Source of the DNA: Flammeovirgaceae bacterium UBA2366
GTDB taxonomy: Bacteria; Bacteroidota; Bacteroidia; Cytophagales; Cyclobacteriaceae
DNA length: 64,000 bases
Direction of reading: 5' to 3'
NCBI GenBank assembly: GCA_002344065.1
Contig: DDTK01000013.1
Location: 62,001-126,000, forward strand
Both the position numbers and the translations under genes were made by a program. Below, piece after piece: positions 34,979 through 43,125 of this stretch. The notes beneath the pieces are model-generated. The model saw only the letters and a program-made list of their open reading frames with translations, searched no databases and had not been told where the DNA came from. Position 1 is the first letter of the stretch. Every line of letters begins with the position of its first letter.

Positions 34979-35035
34979 GTTACATTTTATCAGCGCATGG
35001 TATAATTTAATTGAAGAAAAACGTTTTAGAGAAGT

Positions 35036-36466
35036 ATGAAGAATTTGATGCGAGCATGTAACTATTTTTTTTCTGCCTTGATTTTAGTTTCACTGATTGC
35101 TTTACAGGCGTGTAAAGACAAGGACTCTGTTGAAGCAGATAAGTCAAATGTAAATCGGTGGATTTATGATAACATGGAGTTTTGGTATTATTGGAATACA
35201 CAGATTCCATCTAATCCTAATAGAAAGCTTGAGCCTCCAGATTTTTTTGCGTCTCTTCTTGTGGCAGAAGACAAGTTCTCATGGATCCAGGATGATTATG
35301 AAGAACTTATAAAATCTCTGCAGGGTATTACAAAAGAAGCGGGTTATGAGTACAAGCTGTATCGAAAGCAAGGCACGAACGATGTGTTTATGCAGGTGAT
35401 GTATATTAAGCCTGGTTCACCAGCTTCTTCTGTAGATCTGCTTCGGGGAGACATCATTGAGAAAGTAAATGGTATTCAGATGACCCTGGATAATTATCGG
35501 TCTGTTATTGAGTTGATAAGTGAGAACCACACAATCTCATATAAACGATATAACGGTTCTTCCTTTCAAGATAAACCAAACCTGACGCTGACAACCGTTG
35601 AGTTTTCTGAGAACCCAAATTTTTACCACACCATTTACAACATTGAAGGAAGAAAAATCGGGTATTTCATCTATAATTTTTTTGCCAACGGACCATCGGG
35701 CACAAGCCAGATATACAACACTGAAATGGATCAGATTTTTACGGGTTTTCAAACATCCGGAATTACTGATTTAATAATTGATTTGCGCTTTAACAGCGGA
35801 GGCACAGAATCAGCAACGGTAAATCTGGCGAGCTTAGTTGCCAAGGGAATAGACAACAACAGCATTTTTACCAAACGCGAGTATAATGACCAGGTGGAGG
35901 ATGCCATAGTTAAAGAGCCTACACTCGGCCCCGGTTTCCTGGTTTCAAAATTTGTTATAAAAACTCAGAATGTGGGGGCTTCATTATCGAAAGTGTATAT
36001 TCTAACAGGTTCACGCACGGCCTCTGCAAGTGAGTTACTTATCAATGGCCTAAAACCTTTTATGGAAGTAAAAATTGTTGGCGATACAACGGTGGGTAAA
36101 AACATGGGCTCCATAACCATCACCGATGATGACAACAAGAAAAATAAATGGGGCATGCAGCCTATCATAGTCAAGTCATACAACAGCCTTGATCAGTCAG
36201 ATTATTCCAATGGTTTTAAGCCAGACATTGCCGATAAAGACAATGATCTTGTTTTGTTACCCTTGGGTAATGTAGAGGAGCGCCTGCTAAACCTGGCTTT
36301 GGAAGATATTGTGGGTGCCCCTGTTGGCGGAAGAATTTCCCGTTTTTTTGGTGAAAAACTTTCGCGCCCCATACTACACTCAACAGATATTAAAGCAAAA
36401 CAGCGTGAAGTCAGGGAAGGTAAGGATGAAAGGCTATTGCAGCTTTTTAAATCTTTACAGGAATAA
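35036..36466 (+). CDS. S41-family peptidase lipoprotein with PDZ domain
   Basis: The 476-residue protein has a lipoprotein signal with Cys26 (LVSLIALQACKDKD). A helical N-terminal region (about 35-100), a PDZ domain (about 110-180; AGSP-like segment KPGSPASSVDLLRGDIIEKV) and an S41 protease core follow. The catalytic Ser is in LTGSRTASASELLING and the catalytic Lys in GDTTVGKNMGS, the Ser-Lys pair of C-terminal processing proteases. LIIDLRFNSGGTESATVNLA is the conserved substrate-cleft strand. It would act in the periplasm, tethered to the outer membrane. Its substrate is unknown. It stands alone between two genes; the downstream small gene is on the other strand. Confidence 0.85.
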   Translation: MKNLMRACNYFFSALILVSLIALQACKDKDSVEADKSNVNRWIYDNMEFWYYWNTQIPSNPNRKLEPPDFFASLLVAEDKFSWIQDDYEELIKSLQGITKEAGYEYKLYRKQGTNDVFMQVMYIKPGSPASSVDLLRGDIIEKVNGIQMTLDNYRSVIELISENHTISYKRYNGSSFQDKPNLTLTTVEFSENPNFYHTIYNIEGRKIGYFIYNFFANGPSGTSQIYNTEMDQIFTGFQTSGITDLIIDLRFNSGGTESATVNLASLVAKGIDNNSIFTKREYNDQVEDAIVKEPTLGPGFLVSKFVIKTQNVGASLSKVYILTGSRTASASELLINGLKPFMEVKIVGDTTVGKNMGSITITDDDNKKNKWGMQPIIVKSYNSLDQSDYSNGFKPDIADKDNDLVLLPLGNVEERLLNLALEDIVGAPVGGRISRFFGEKLSRPILHSTDIKAKQREVREGKDERLLQLFKSLQE

Positions 36467-36468
36467 GG

Positions 36469-36621
36469 TTAGCTGCATCCTAAATTTTTCTTTAAGTCGC
36501 GTTGGGGCAGGCCACCAAAATCAAATGGGTTTTGGTTTTCCTCATCGTGTTTTCCTGCATTTATCTCCTTGGTATTGGCTTTCAGTTTTTTGTTCGATTT
36601 TTTCGACTTCGGGTTACCCAT
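36469..36621 (-). CDS. Small conserved-looking protein, 50 aa
   Basis: A 50-codon frame runs from ATG 36621 to TAA 36469 on the minus strand. The product starts MGNPKSKKSNKKLKANTKEI, continues with a hydrophilic middle, and ends FDFGGLPQRDLKKNLGCS. It is basic at the N-terminus and has a short Gly/Pro motif followed by LKKNLGC near the end. I believe similar short proteins ending in LPxRDLKKNLGC occur in Cytophagales, but I cannot verify it here. The gene fills most of the 241-base space between the S41 protease and feoA. No membrane helix or known domain is visible. Its start lies 30 bases from the likely feoAB promoter. Confidence 0.55.
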   Translation of the reverse strand: MGNPKSKKSNKKLKANTKEINAGKHDEENQNPFDFGGLPQRDLKKNLGCS

Positions 36622-36650
36622 AAGCAAAGCTAAACAACCTGACAAGAATC

Positions 36651-36682
36651 ATTGCACCAGCCTGTTTTTGAGCATATCTTTG
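36651..36682 (+). promoter_or_regulatory. Bacteroidota-type promoter for feoAB
   Basis: The -33-like TTG of ATTG (36651-36654) is followed after 20 bases by TATCTTTG (36675-36682), matching the Bacteroidota consensus TTTG-N19-21-TAnnTTTG. The feoA start is 25 bases after the -7 element. I saw no clear Fur box, so iron control is not shown. Confidence 0.5.
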
Positions 36683-36707
36683 TTTAAAATTAATCTAAAT
36701 AAGGTAG

Positions 36708-36941
36708 ATGGCGAACGGTAGGCGCAGTGTGGCTCAAATGAAACCGGGTGAGGTTGCAATCATATCAGAACTGGAAGATGATATTCTTTCTGTGAAGCTC
36801 ATGGAGATGGGTTGTCTTCCGGGAGCTACCATTCGTTTTAATTTCAGCGCCCCCCTGGGTGATCCGGTTTGCATTAGTGTTTCGGGCTACGAGTTATCCC
36901 TTCGTTTGGAAGAAGCTTCTACCATATCAATCCTGAACTGA
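36708..36941 (+). CDS. feoA: Ferrous iron transport protein A
   Basis: FeoA is a small SH3-like cytoplasmic protein that works with FeoB in ferrous iron uptake. The 77-residue product has the conserved order: Met-Lys-Pro-Gly (MKPGEVAIISEL, about 11-22), the central KLMEMGCLPGATIRF (about 31-45) and the C-terminal SVSGYELSLRLEEASTISI. Length fits the family. Its stop shares one base with the feoB start (TGATG), so translation is coupled. It is the first gene of the feoAB operon. Confidence 0.92.
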   Translation: MANGRRSVAQMKPGEVAIISELEDDILSVKLMEMGCLPGATIRFNFSAPLGDPVCISVSGYELSLRLEEASTISILN

Positions 36942-39052
36942 TGCAGGAGAAGCAGTTGAAAATCGCATTGGTGGGGAATCCCAATTCCGGTAAATCTTCA
37001 CTCTTCAACATCCTCACCGGGCTTAATCAAAAAACAGGAAATTTTCCGGGTGTAACCGTTGAGAAGCGTACCGGCTTTTCAAAAATGCCCGATCAAACAA
37101 CAGCACAGTTTATTGATTTACCAGGCATATACAGCTTATACCCGCGCAGCCTGGATGAACAGATTGTATCGGAGATATTGCTGCATCACAAATCACCTGA
37201 CTGTCCTGATGTGGTGGTAGTAATTGTAGATGCTACTAACCTGAAGCGAAGCTTGCTACTGGTTACACAAATCATTGATTTAGGCCTGCCCACAGTTCTT
37301 GCCATGAATATGATGGACCTGGTAGCCAAGGCAGGAATCAGTTTTAATTTAATTGCCTTGTCGGAAAAGCTGGGCATTCCGGTTGTGCCGATAAATGCAC
37401 GAACCGGGATGGGGGTTGATCAGCTTAAGAAAGTTTTAAGTCAGGAAGTGTCACCTTCCACAAAAGTAATCTTCCCCGTTTTTGATGAAGCGAAAAGTGG
37501 TGTTGAAGAATTGCGAAATGAACTTGGAATTGACAACAATTATGAAGCATATCAATTTCTGCAACAACCGACATCGCTGAGTTTCCTAAAAGCACAAGAG
37601 CGGATTTTTATCGATCAGGTTAAGGAAAAGCATAAATTCTTTCCCGGTAAATTTCATGGAGCAGAAACCGTTCAGCGGTATGGGTTCATTCAAAACCTGT
37701 TGGATGAAGTTACCCTTGAACCAGCGAACGAAAACCGAACCAGTCAGTCAACCCGGTTCGATAAAATACTTACACATCGCATTTGGGGGTATGCCATATT
37801 TTTTGGCGTACTCTTTTTAATCTTTCAATCCATATTCGCCTGGGCTACAGTGCCTATGGATTTTATTGACGGATTGTTTGCATCACTTAGTAATTACCTG
37901 AATGATGTTTTGCCCGAAGGTCCGCTAACCAGCATGTTAGCGCAAGGTGTGGTTCCGGGGCTGGGCGGAATCGCCATCTTTATTCCACAGATCGCCATAC
38001 TTTTTGCATTCATTTCTATACTTGAGGAGTCAGGGTATATGTCTCGTGTAGTTTTTCTTATGGACAAGATCATGCGCAAGTTTGGCTTGAACGGAAAAAG
38101 CGTAGTGCCTTTAATATCGGGCGTTGCCTGTGCCATTCCGGCCATCATGGCTACACGCACCATTGATAACTGGAAGGAGAGAACCATTACCATACTGGTT
38201 ACACCGTTAATGAGTTGCTCGGCAAGACTTCCGGTATTCACCATTCTTATTGCGTTGATTGTTCCCGATAAAATGGTTTGGCATTTCTTCAACCTTCAAG
38301 GCTTGGCGCTGATGGGATTGTACTTACTCGGGTTTGCTGCCGCACTCATTTCAGCTATCATTATTAAATTGTTAATCAATGTAAATGAAAGAAGCTACCT
38401 GATTATGGAACTGCCCACCTATCGGTGGCCTAAATGGTCGAATGTCGGGTATACGATTGTAGACAAGACAAAAGCATTTGTATTTGAAGCTGGTAAAATA
38501 ATTTTAGCCATAGCAGTTGTGCTTTGGGTTTTGGCCAGCTATGGCCCGGGCGATCATATGGAACGAGCTGAAGAGTATGTTTTACAGGAATCAGAAAATC
38601 TACGCTTGACAGAACAAGGACTTGAAGATCGGGTGGCTGCGTATAAGCTGGAGCACTCTTATGCGGGAATCCTGGGTAAGTCCATTGAGCCTGTAATTCG
38701 CCCCCTGGGCTATGATTGGAAAATTGGGATTGCCCTGGTGACATCTTTTGCGGCTCGGGAAGTATTTGTAGGAACCATGGCAACTATCTACAGTATTGGT
38801 AGCGAGGAGGATCAAACCACGATTAAGAGCAGAATGCGGGCAGAGATAAATCCTGATACCGGTGGTCCCAGGTATACACCAGCGGTAGGATTTTCATTGT
38901 TGGTATTCTACACCTTCGCCATGCAATGTATGAGCACTATTGCAGTTGTTTATCGTGAAACCAAGGGATGGAAATGGCCAATGATTCAGCTTGTATACAT
39001 GACGATGCTGGCTTATGTTTCTGCCTTTATTGTATTTCAATCTTTTTCATGA
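36941..39052 (+). CDS. feoB: Ferrous iron transporter FeoB
   Basis: FeoB is the inner-membrane Fe2+ transporter with a cytosolic G domain. The 703-residue protein has G1 GNPNSGKSS (residues 11-19), G3 DLPGIYSL and G4 NMMD, giving a complete GTPase domain (about 5-165). A helical regulatory domain follows, then membrane segments with the Gate motifs: GVACAIPAIMATRTI and SCSARLPVFTIL, and later a second gate repeat near GIALVTSFAAREVFVGTM. The FeoB-associated Cys in MQCMSTIAV is also present. Coupled to feoA by a one-base overlap. Anaerobic or low-oxygen Fe2+ uptake is the established role. Confidence 0.95.
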   Translation: MQEKQLKIALVGNPNSGKSSLFNILTGLNQKTGNFPGVTVEKRTGFSKMPDQTTAQFIDLPGIYSLYPRSLDEQIVSEILLHHKSPDCPDVVVVIVDATNLKRSLLLVTQIIDLGLPTVLAMNMMDLVAKAGISFNLIALSEKLGIPVVPINARTGMGVDQLKKVLSQEVSPSTKVIFPVFDEAKSGVEELRNELGIDNNYEAYQFLQQPTSLSFLKAQERIFIDQVKEKHKFFPGKFHGAETVQRYGFIQNLLDEVTLEPANENRTSQSTRFDKILTHRIWGYAIFFGVLFLIFQSIFAWATVPMDFIDGLFASLSNYLNDVLPEGPLTSMLAQGVVPGLGGIAIFIPQIAILFAFISILEESGYMSRVVFLMDKIMRKFGLNGKSVVPLISGVACAIPAIMATRTIDNWKERTITILVTPLMSCSARLPVFTILIALIVPDKMVWHFFNLQGLALMGLYLLGFAAALISAIIIKLLINVNERSYLIMELPTYRWPKWSNVGYTIVDKTKAFVFEAGKIILAIAVVLWVLASYGPGDHMERAEEYVLQESENLRLTEQGLEDRVAAYKLEHSYAGILGKSIEPVIRPLGYDWKIGIALVTSFAAREVFVGTMATIYSIGSEEDQTTIKSRMRAEINPDTGGPRYTPAVGFSLLVFYTFAMQCMSTIAVVYRETKGWKWPMIQLVYMTMLAYVSAFIVFQSFS

Positions 39053-39104
39053 TCTTTAATACCGTAAAATTTATTTTATATTTAGCGGAGAAAGAAACCG
39101 GCCT

Positions 39105-39515
39105 ATGACTACAAACTACCAACTGGGATTGCTTCACCTGGTTCATCTGCTAATAAGCGCAGATGGCGTTGTTGATGAAAATGAAAAGAAGGCTTTGCAA
39201 AAAATCAGGGAACGGGAGAACATTGACAGGGCAATCTTCGAAAAATTTGAGCACGACATAACAACAAAAAAGGAGCGCGAAATTTATAAAGAAGGAATTG
39301 ATAGTCTGAACGCCTGTACAGATGAGGAAAAACTAAAAGCCCTTGCGTTACTATACAAAATGTCGGAAGTAGATGGCCGTGTTCACGCAAAGGAGGTGCG
39401 TTTACTGTTGTACTCCATAAAGCTAACCGGCATTGAGTTCGAGGATGTAGTAGCAAAAGCATCAACCTTACCCTCCATTCTTTTATTGCTCACATGCTTC
39501 GCTATGTTTCTATAG
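39105..39515 (+). CDS. TerB-like protein
   Basis: The 136-residue protein has two similar helical halves, each with an acidic motif: LLISADGVVDENEKKAL (about 16-32) and KMSEVDGRVHAKEVRLL (about 87-103). The DGxxxxxE pattern is that of TerB/DjlA-N domains, which bind metal ions through acidic residues. Function in this context is unknown; tellurite resistance should not be assumed. It follows feoB by 52 nt and its end overlaps the start of the HEAT-cyclophilin gene by 22 nt, so all three may be one transcript. No signal peptide, so it is cytoplasmic. Confidence 0.75.
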   Translation: MTTNYQLGLLHLVHLLISADGVVDENEKKALQKIRERENIDRAIFEKFEHDITTKKEREIYKEGIDSLNACTDEEKLKALALLYKMSEVDGRVHAKEVRLLLYSIKLTGIEFEDVVAKASTLPSILLLLTCFAMFL

Positions 39516-41362
39516 TTGCAGCAATTTTATCGCTTTTGTCGTGTGAGAAGCGAGAGACACCTGTCAACTCATTTTCTGATGAAGTATTTATTCGCATTGC
39601 CGATTTTCAGGATCGCAGACTTTCGGATAGCCTAATTCAATTTTTTAATCATGAGGTTGCTGGTTACCGCAGGGCCGCAGCGCTGGCTTTTGGTTCTGTT
39701 CAGGATACTTCAGCCAGTGAAGCACTGGGTAGACTTTTAAATGATTCAGACTCTACAGTACGGAAGGCGGCCATATTTGCCCTTGGGCAAACAGGGGGTG
39801 CTAAGGCGTATCAACTTTTGGTGCAAGCAAATTTTAACAGTGCTGAATACTACGAGGCATTGGGCAAAACTGCCTCAAAAGATCAAGGAACTTCCTTAAC
39901 TGAAAATTCATGGGCCCTATATCGTTTGGCCCTTCGTGGACTAACAGATACGGCTCATGTTACTTCGGCTATACAATTTTTACATTCAGCAAATAGCATA
40001 GATTCTCGCCTTGGAGCTGCTCATTTTTTTAGTCGTGGCCCCGCAAACATTGATGGCGCGGAAGATGCTTTAATTAAGTCTGCCTTATCGGATTCATCCG
40101 TTTTTGTGCGTATGGCATCGGCATCAGCGTTGAGAAAAATAAAATCAGAAAGGGTTCAGCAAACATTAAAAGAGTTAGTGAAGGTTGATCCTGACTACCG
40201 CGTGCGCGTTAACGCAATGCGGGCGTTGCAATCCTTTCCATTAAGTGAAATTATAGAAACATTGTTTGAAGCGCTTAATGAGGAAAACAATAATGTATCC
40301 ATAGCTGCCTCCGAAGTTGCTATTCAGGTTGCTACAGCAGAACAGTACTCAGCATTAGTTGAAAAGGCCAGAGCAACGAAGCATTGGCGCGTAAGGGCAA
40401 ATTTATATGAAGCCTCATTAGCCTCTATCAGTAATAAAGAATTAACAGAAGAAATTATTCGTGTTACCAGGGCTGCTGAAAATCCGTATGAAAAGGCAGC
40501 TTTGATTTCCGCATTGAAAAATGCTCCTATGGCCTACACGTTTGTTGGTGAGCAGCTTCTTACCACAGATATTCCGGTTATTCGTTCATCTTCTGCCAGT
40601 TCACTTATAGGGATGAATAAGCACAAGCTTTTCGAAAAATCCATGCAAGGTAGTTTCCTGGCATTCTATAAAAAGGCATTGCAGGGTGATGATGCAGCGG
40701 TAATCGGAACCATAGCCACAGTGCTTATGGATACTACACTGGGATACAAGAACATTATCTCAGATTATCAATTTTTACATGATGCAAAACAAAAACTAAG
40801 CCTGCCGAAGGACAATGAAGCACTGCAACCGCTGGAAAAAGCTATCGCATACTTTGAGGGAAAAGAAAATGAAGGAGAGGTTAAGAACGAATATAATCAC
40901 CCAATAGATTGGGGGTTGGTGAAGACTATTCCCAGCGATCAGCAGGTTATTATTAAAACATCGAAGGGCAATATTGTTATTCAGTTGCTCGTAGAAGAGG
41001 CCCCTGGCTCGGTAGCAAACTTTGTTCAACTTTCCTCAAGCGGATATTTCAATGGTAAAAATTTTCATCGTGTTGTTCCGAATTTTGTAATTCAGGGAGG
41101 ATGCAACCGTGGCGATGGTTGGGGTAGTGAAGACTACTCTATTCGTTCAGAATTTTCGGGACGCAGGTATAAAGAAGGTTCCATTGGAATGGCTTCAGCA
41201 GGCAAAGATACAGAGGGCACGCAATGGTTCATAACCCACTCCCCCACACCTCATCTTGACGGCCGCTACACTATTTTTGCTGAAGTTGTTACGGGGATGG
41301 ATGTGGTTCACCGTATAGGTGTTGGTGATGAAATAGTTTCTGTGGATTTAATATATAAATAG
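39494..41362 (+). CDS. Lipoprotein with HEAT repeats and C-terminal cyclophilin
   Basis: The 622-residue protein starts with a lipoprotein signal, lipid-modified Cys17 (SLLSCEKRE). Residues about 30-460 form helical HEAT repeats (AALAFGSVQDTSASEALGRL, then KAAIFALGQTGGAKAYQLL; repeat pattern continues). The C-terminal part (about 470-622) is a cyclophilin peptidyl-prolyl isomerase: FHRVVPNFVIQGGC, then GSIGMASAGKDTEGTQWFIT and PHLDGRYTIFAEVVTGMDVV. Lys-to-Arg catalytic position FHR is present (Arg of FHRV), so isomerase activity is likely. The outer-membrane-tethered HEAT scaffold may hold client proteins for the isomerase, which is inference. It overlaps the TerB-like gene by 22 nt. Confidence 0.88.
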   Translation: MLRYVSIVAAILSLLSCEKRETPVNSFSDEVFIRIADFQDRRLSDSLIQFFNHEVAGYRRAAALAFGSVQDTSASEALGRLLNDSDSTVRKAAIFALGQTGGAKAYQLLVQANFNSAEYYEALGKTASKDQGTSLTENSWALYRLALRGLTDTAHVTSAIQFLHSANSIDSRLGAAHFFSRGPANIDGAEDALIKSALSDSSVFVRMASASALRKIKSERVQQTLKELVKVDPDYRVRVNAMRALQSFPLSEIIETLFEALNEENNNVSIAASEVAIQVATAEQYSALVEKARATKHWRVRANLYEASLASISNKELTEEIIRVTRAAENPYEKAALISALKNAPMAYTFVGEQLLTTDIPVIRSSSASSLIGMNKHKLFEKSMQGSFLAFYKKALQGDDAAVIGTIATVLMDTTLGYKNIISDYQFLHDAKQKLSLPKDNEALQPLEKAIAYFEGKENEGEVKNEYNHPIDWGLVKTIPSDQQVIIKTSKGNIVIQLLVEEAPGSVANFVQLSSSGYFNGKNFHRVVPNFVIQGGCNRGDGWGSEDYSIRSEFSGRRYKEGSIGMASAGKDTEGTQWFITHSPTPHLDGRYTIFAEVVTGMDVVHRIGVGDEIVSVDLIYK

Positions 41363-41404
41363 CCTGATCGCACTGCATTGCCGTAATGTTTTGATTAGGT
41401 TAAC

Positions 41405-42562
41405 TTGCCAAAAATTTTTCCTGTGAAGAAACCATTCAATCAAAATTTTACCATAGGTATTTTAGGTGGAGGTCAGTTAGGTAGAATGCTTATTCAGTCA
41501 GGCATCGACTATAACCTCACATTTTCAGTTCTTGATCCTGACGCTGATGCGCCTTGTAAAAATCTTTCTGATTTTCATGTTGGCAAGCTTACCGATTATG
41601 AAACGGTAATGAAGTTTGGTTCAGCTTGTGACATCGTAACCATTGAGATTGAAAATGTAAATACACAAGCACTTGGTGATCTTGCAAAAGCAGGAAAGCG
41701 TGTTTATCCCCAGCCCGATGTAATTGAGTTAATTCAGGATAAGCGGAAGCAAAAAACCTTTTATCATGATTCGGGCATTCCCACAGCAGAATTTGTGTTA
41801 ACTGAAACAAAGGCCGATGTACACCGCCATCCGCAATTTTTGCCTGCCGCACATAAGTTAGGTAAAGAAGGTTACGATGGTCGTGGTGTGCAACTTATCA
41901 GAACAGCATCTGATCTCGACAAGGCCTTTGATGCGCCTGGAGTTCTTGAACGATTAATAGATTTCGAAAAGGAAATTTCTGTTATCGTTGCGCGGAGTGA
42001 ACTGGGTGAAGTTAAAACATACCCCCCGGTTGAAATGGTATTTCATCCGGCACATAACCTGGTGGAATATCTCTTTTCTCCAGCTCAAATCAACCATGGA
42101 GTTCAGGCGCAGGCTGATTCTATTGCTCGTAAGATTGCAGATGAGTTAAAAATAGTGGGTATACTGGCCGTAGAAATGTTCGTAACGCGCGAAGGTAACG
42201 TACTGGTAAATGAAATAGCGCCCCGTCCGCATAACAGCGGCCATCAAACCATAGAAGCCAATGTTACCTCGCAGTATGAACAACATCTGCGCGCCATATT
42301 AGGACTTCCTCTTGGAGAAACTGAAATTGTAATGCCCAGTGCCATGGTGAACCTGTTGGGTGAGCCTGGTTTTTCAGGCACAGCCCGGTATCAGGGATTT
42401 GAAGAAGTAGTGAAAGTTTCCGGTGTTCATGTACATTTATATGGAAAACGGAACACTAAGCCTTTTCGCAAGATGGGGCATGTAACCATTGTTGATAGTG
42501 ATATTAAAGCATTAAAAGAAAAAGCAGATTTTGTAAAAAGAACACTCAAGGTAATCGCATGA
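41405..42562 (+). CDS. purK: N5-carboxyaminoimidazole ribonucleotide synthase
   Basis: PurK makes N5-CAIR from AIR, ATP and bicarbonate in purine synthesis. The 385-residue protein has IGILGGGQLGRML (about 18-30) as the nucleotide-binding N-terminus and an ATP-grasp core (KEGYDGRGVQLI; VNEIAPRPHNSGHQTIEA near residue 275). No ATG is available upstream: the start is TTG 41405 or GTG 41423 (MKKPFNQ in that case), and I keep the longer one. The stop overlaps purE by 4 nt (ATGA), the usual purK-purE coupling, though in reverse gene order to E. coli. Confidence 0.93.
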   Translation: MPKIFPVKKPFNQNFTIGILGGGQLGRMLIQSGIDYNLTFSVLDPDADAPCKNLSDFHVGKLTDYETVMKFGSACDIVTIEIENVNTQALGDLAKAGKRVYPQPDVIELIQDKRKQKTFYHDSGIPTAEFVLTETKADVHRHPQFLPAAHKLGKEGYDGRGVQLIRTASDLDKAFDAPGVLERLIDFEKEISVIVARSELGEVKTYPPVEMVFHPAHNLVEYLFSPAQINHGVQAQADSIARKIADELKIVGILAVEMFVTREGNVLVNEIAPRPHNSGHQTIEANVTSQYEQHLRAILGLPLGETEIVMPSAMVNLLGEPGFSGTARYQGFEEVVKVSGVHVHLYGKRNTKPFRKMGHVTIVDSDIKALKEKADFVKRTLKVIA

Positions 42563-43074
42563 CAAAAGCAGTAGTTGGTATCATCATGGGCAGTCAATCG
42601 GATTTAAAAATCATGAAGGAGGCTGCTGAGGTTTTGGAAGAACTTGGGGTTTCTTATGAGCTGACGGTTGTATCTGCACACCGCACGCCTTTGCGGATGA
42701 TTAAGTATGCCACCGAGGCAAGGAAGAAAGGACTTAAAGTAATTATTGCAGGGGCGGGAGGCGCGGCACATTTACCAGGAATGGTAGCGTCTGTAACATC
42801 CTTACCGGTTATTGGTGTACCGGTTAAATCTTCGAATTCAATTGATGGGTGGGATTCTGTTCTTTCTATTTTGCAGATGCCATCAGGCGTTCCTGTAGCA
42901 ACAGTAGCACTAAATGGTGCACGAAACGCAGGGATATTAGCCGCTCAAATCATTGGCTCAAATGATAAGACGTTGGCCGGCAGACTCGATAAGTTTAAAA
43001 AGTCGCTGCAGGTTAAAGTTGAATCTTCTGCCAGAACCCTTGAAAAGAAGGGTTGGCGAGGTTCGGAGAATTAA
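42559..43074 (+). CDS. purE: N5-CAIR mutase
   Basis: PurE class I converts N5-CAIR to CAIR. The 171-residue product has GIIMGSQSDLKIM (about 7-19), SAHRTP (about 40-45) with the catalytic His, AGAGGAAHLPGMVA (about 65-78) and VPVKSSNSIDGWDSVLS (about 87-103), all family motifs. Its length fits class I (N5-CAIR mutase) rather than the longer AIR carboxylase. It overlaps purK by 4 nt. Confidence 0.96.
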   Translation: MTKAVVGIIMGSQSDLKIMKEAAEVLEELGVSYELTVVSAHRTPLRMIKYATEARKKGLKVIIAGAGGAAHLPGMVASVTSLPVIGVPVKSSNSIDGWDSVLSILQMPSGVPVATVALNGARNAGILAAQIIGSNDKTLAGRLDKFKKSLQVKVESSARTLEKKGWRGSEN

Positions 43075-43125
43075 TGCTGTTCAAAAGGATGGAAATACTT
43101 AACTTCATTCATTAAACTGATTGAT

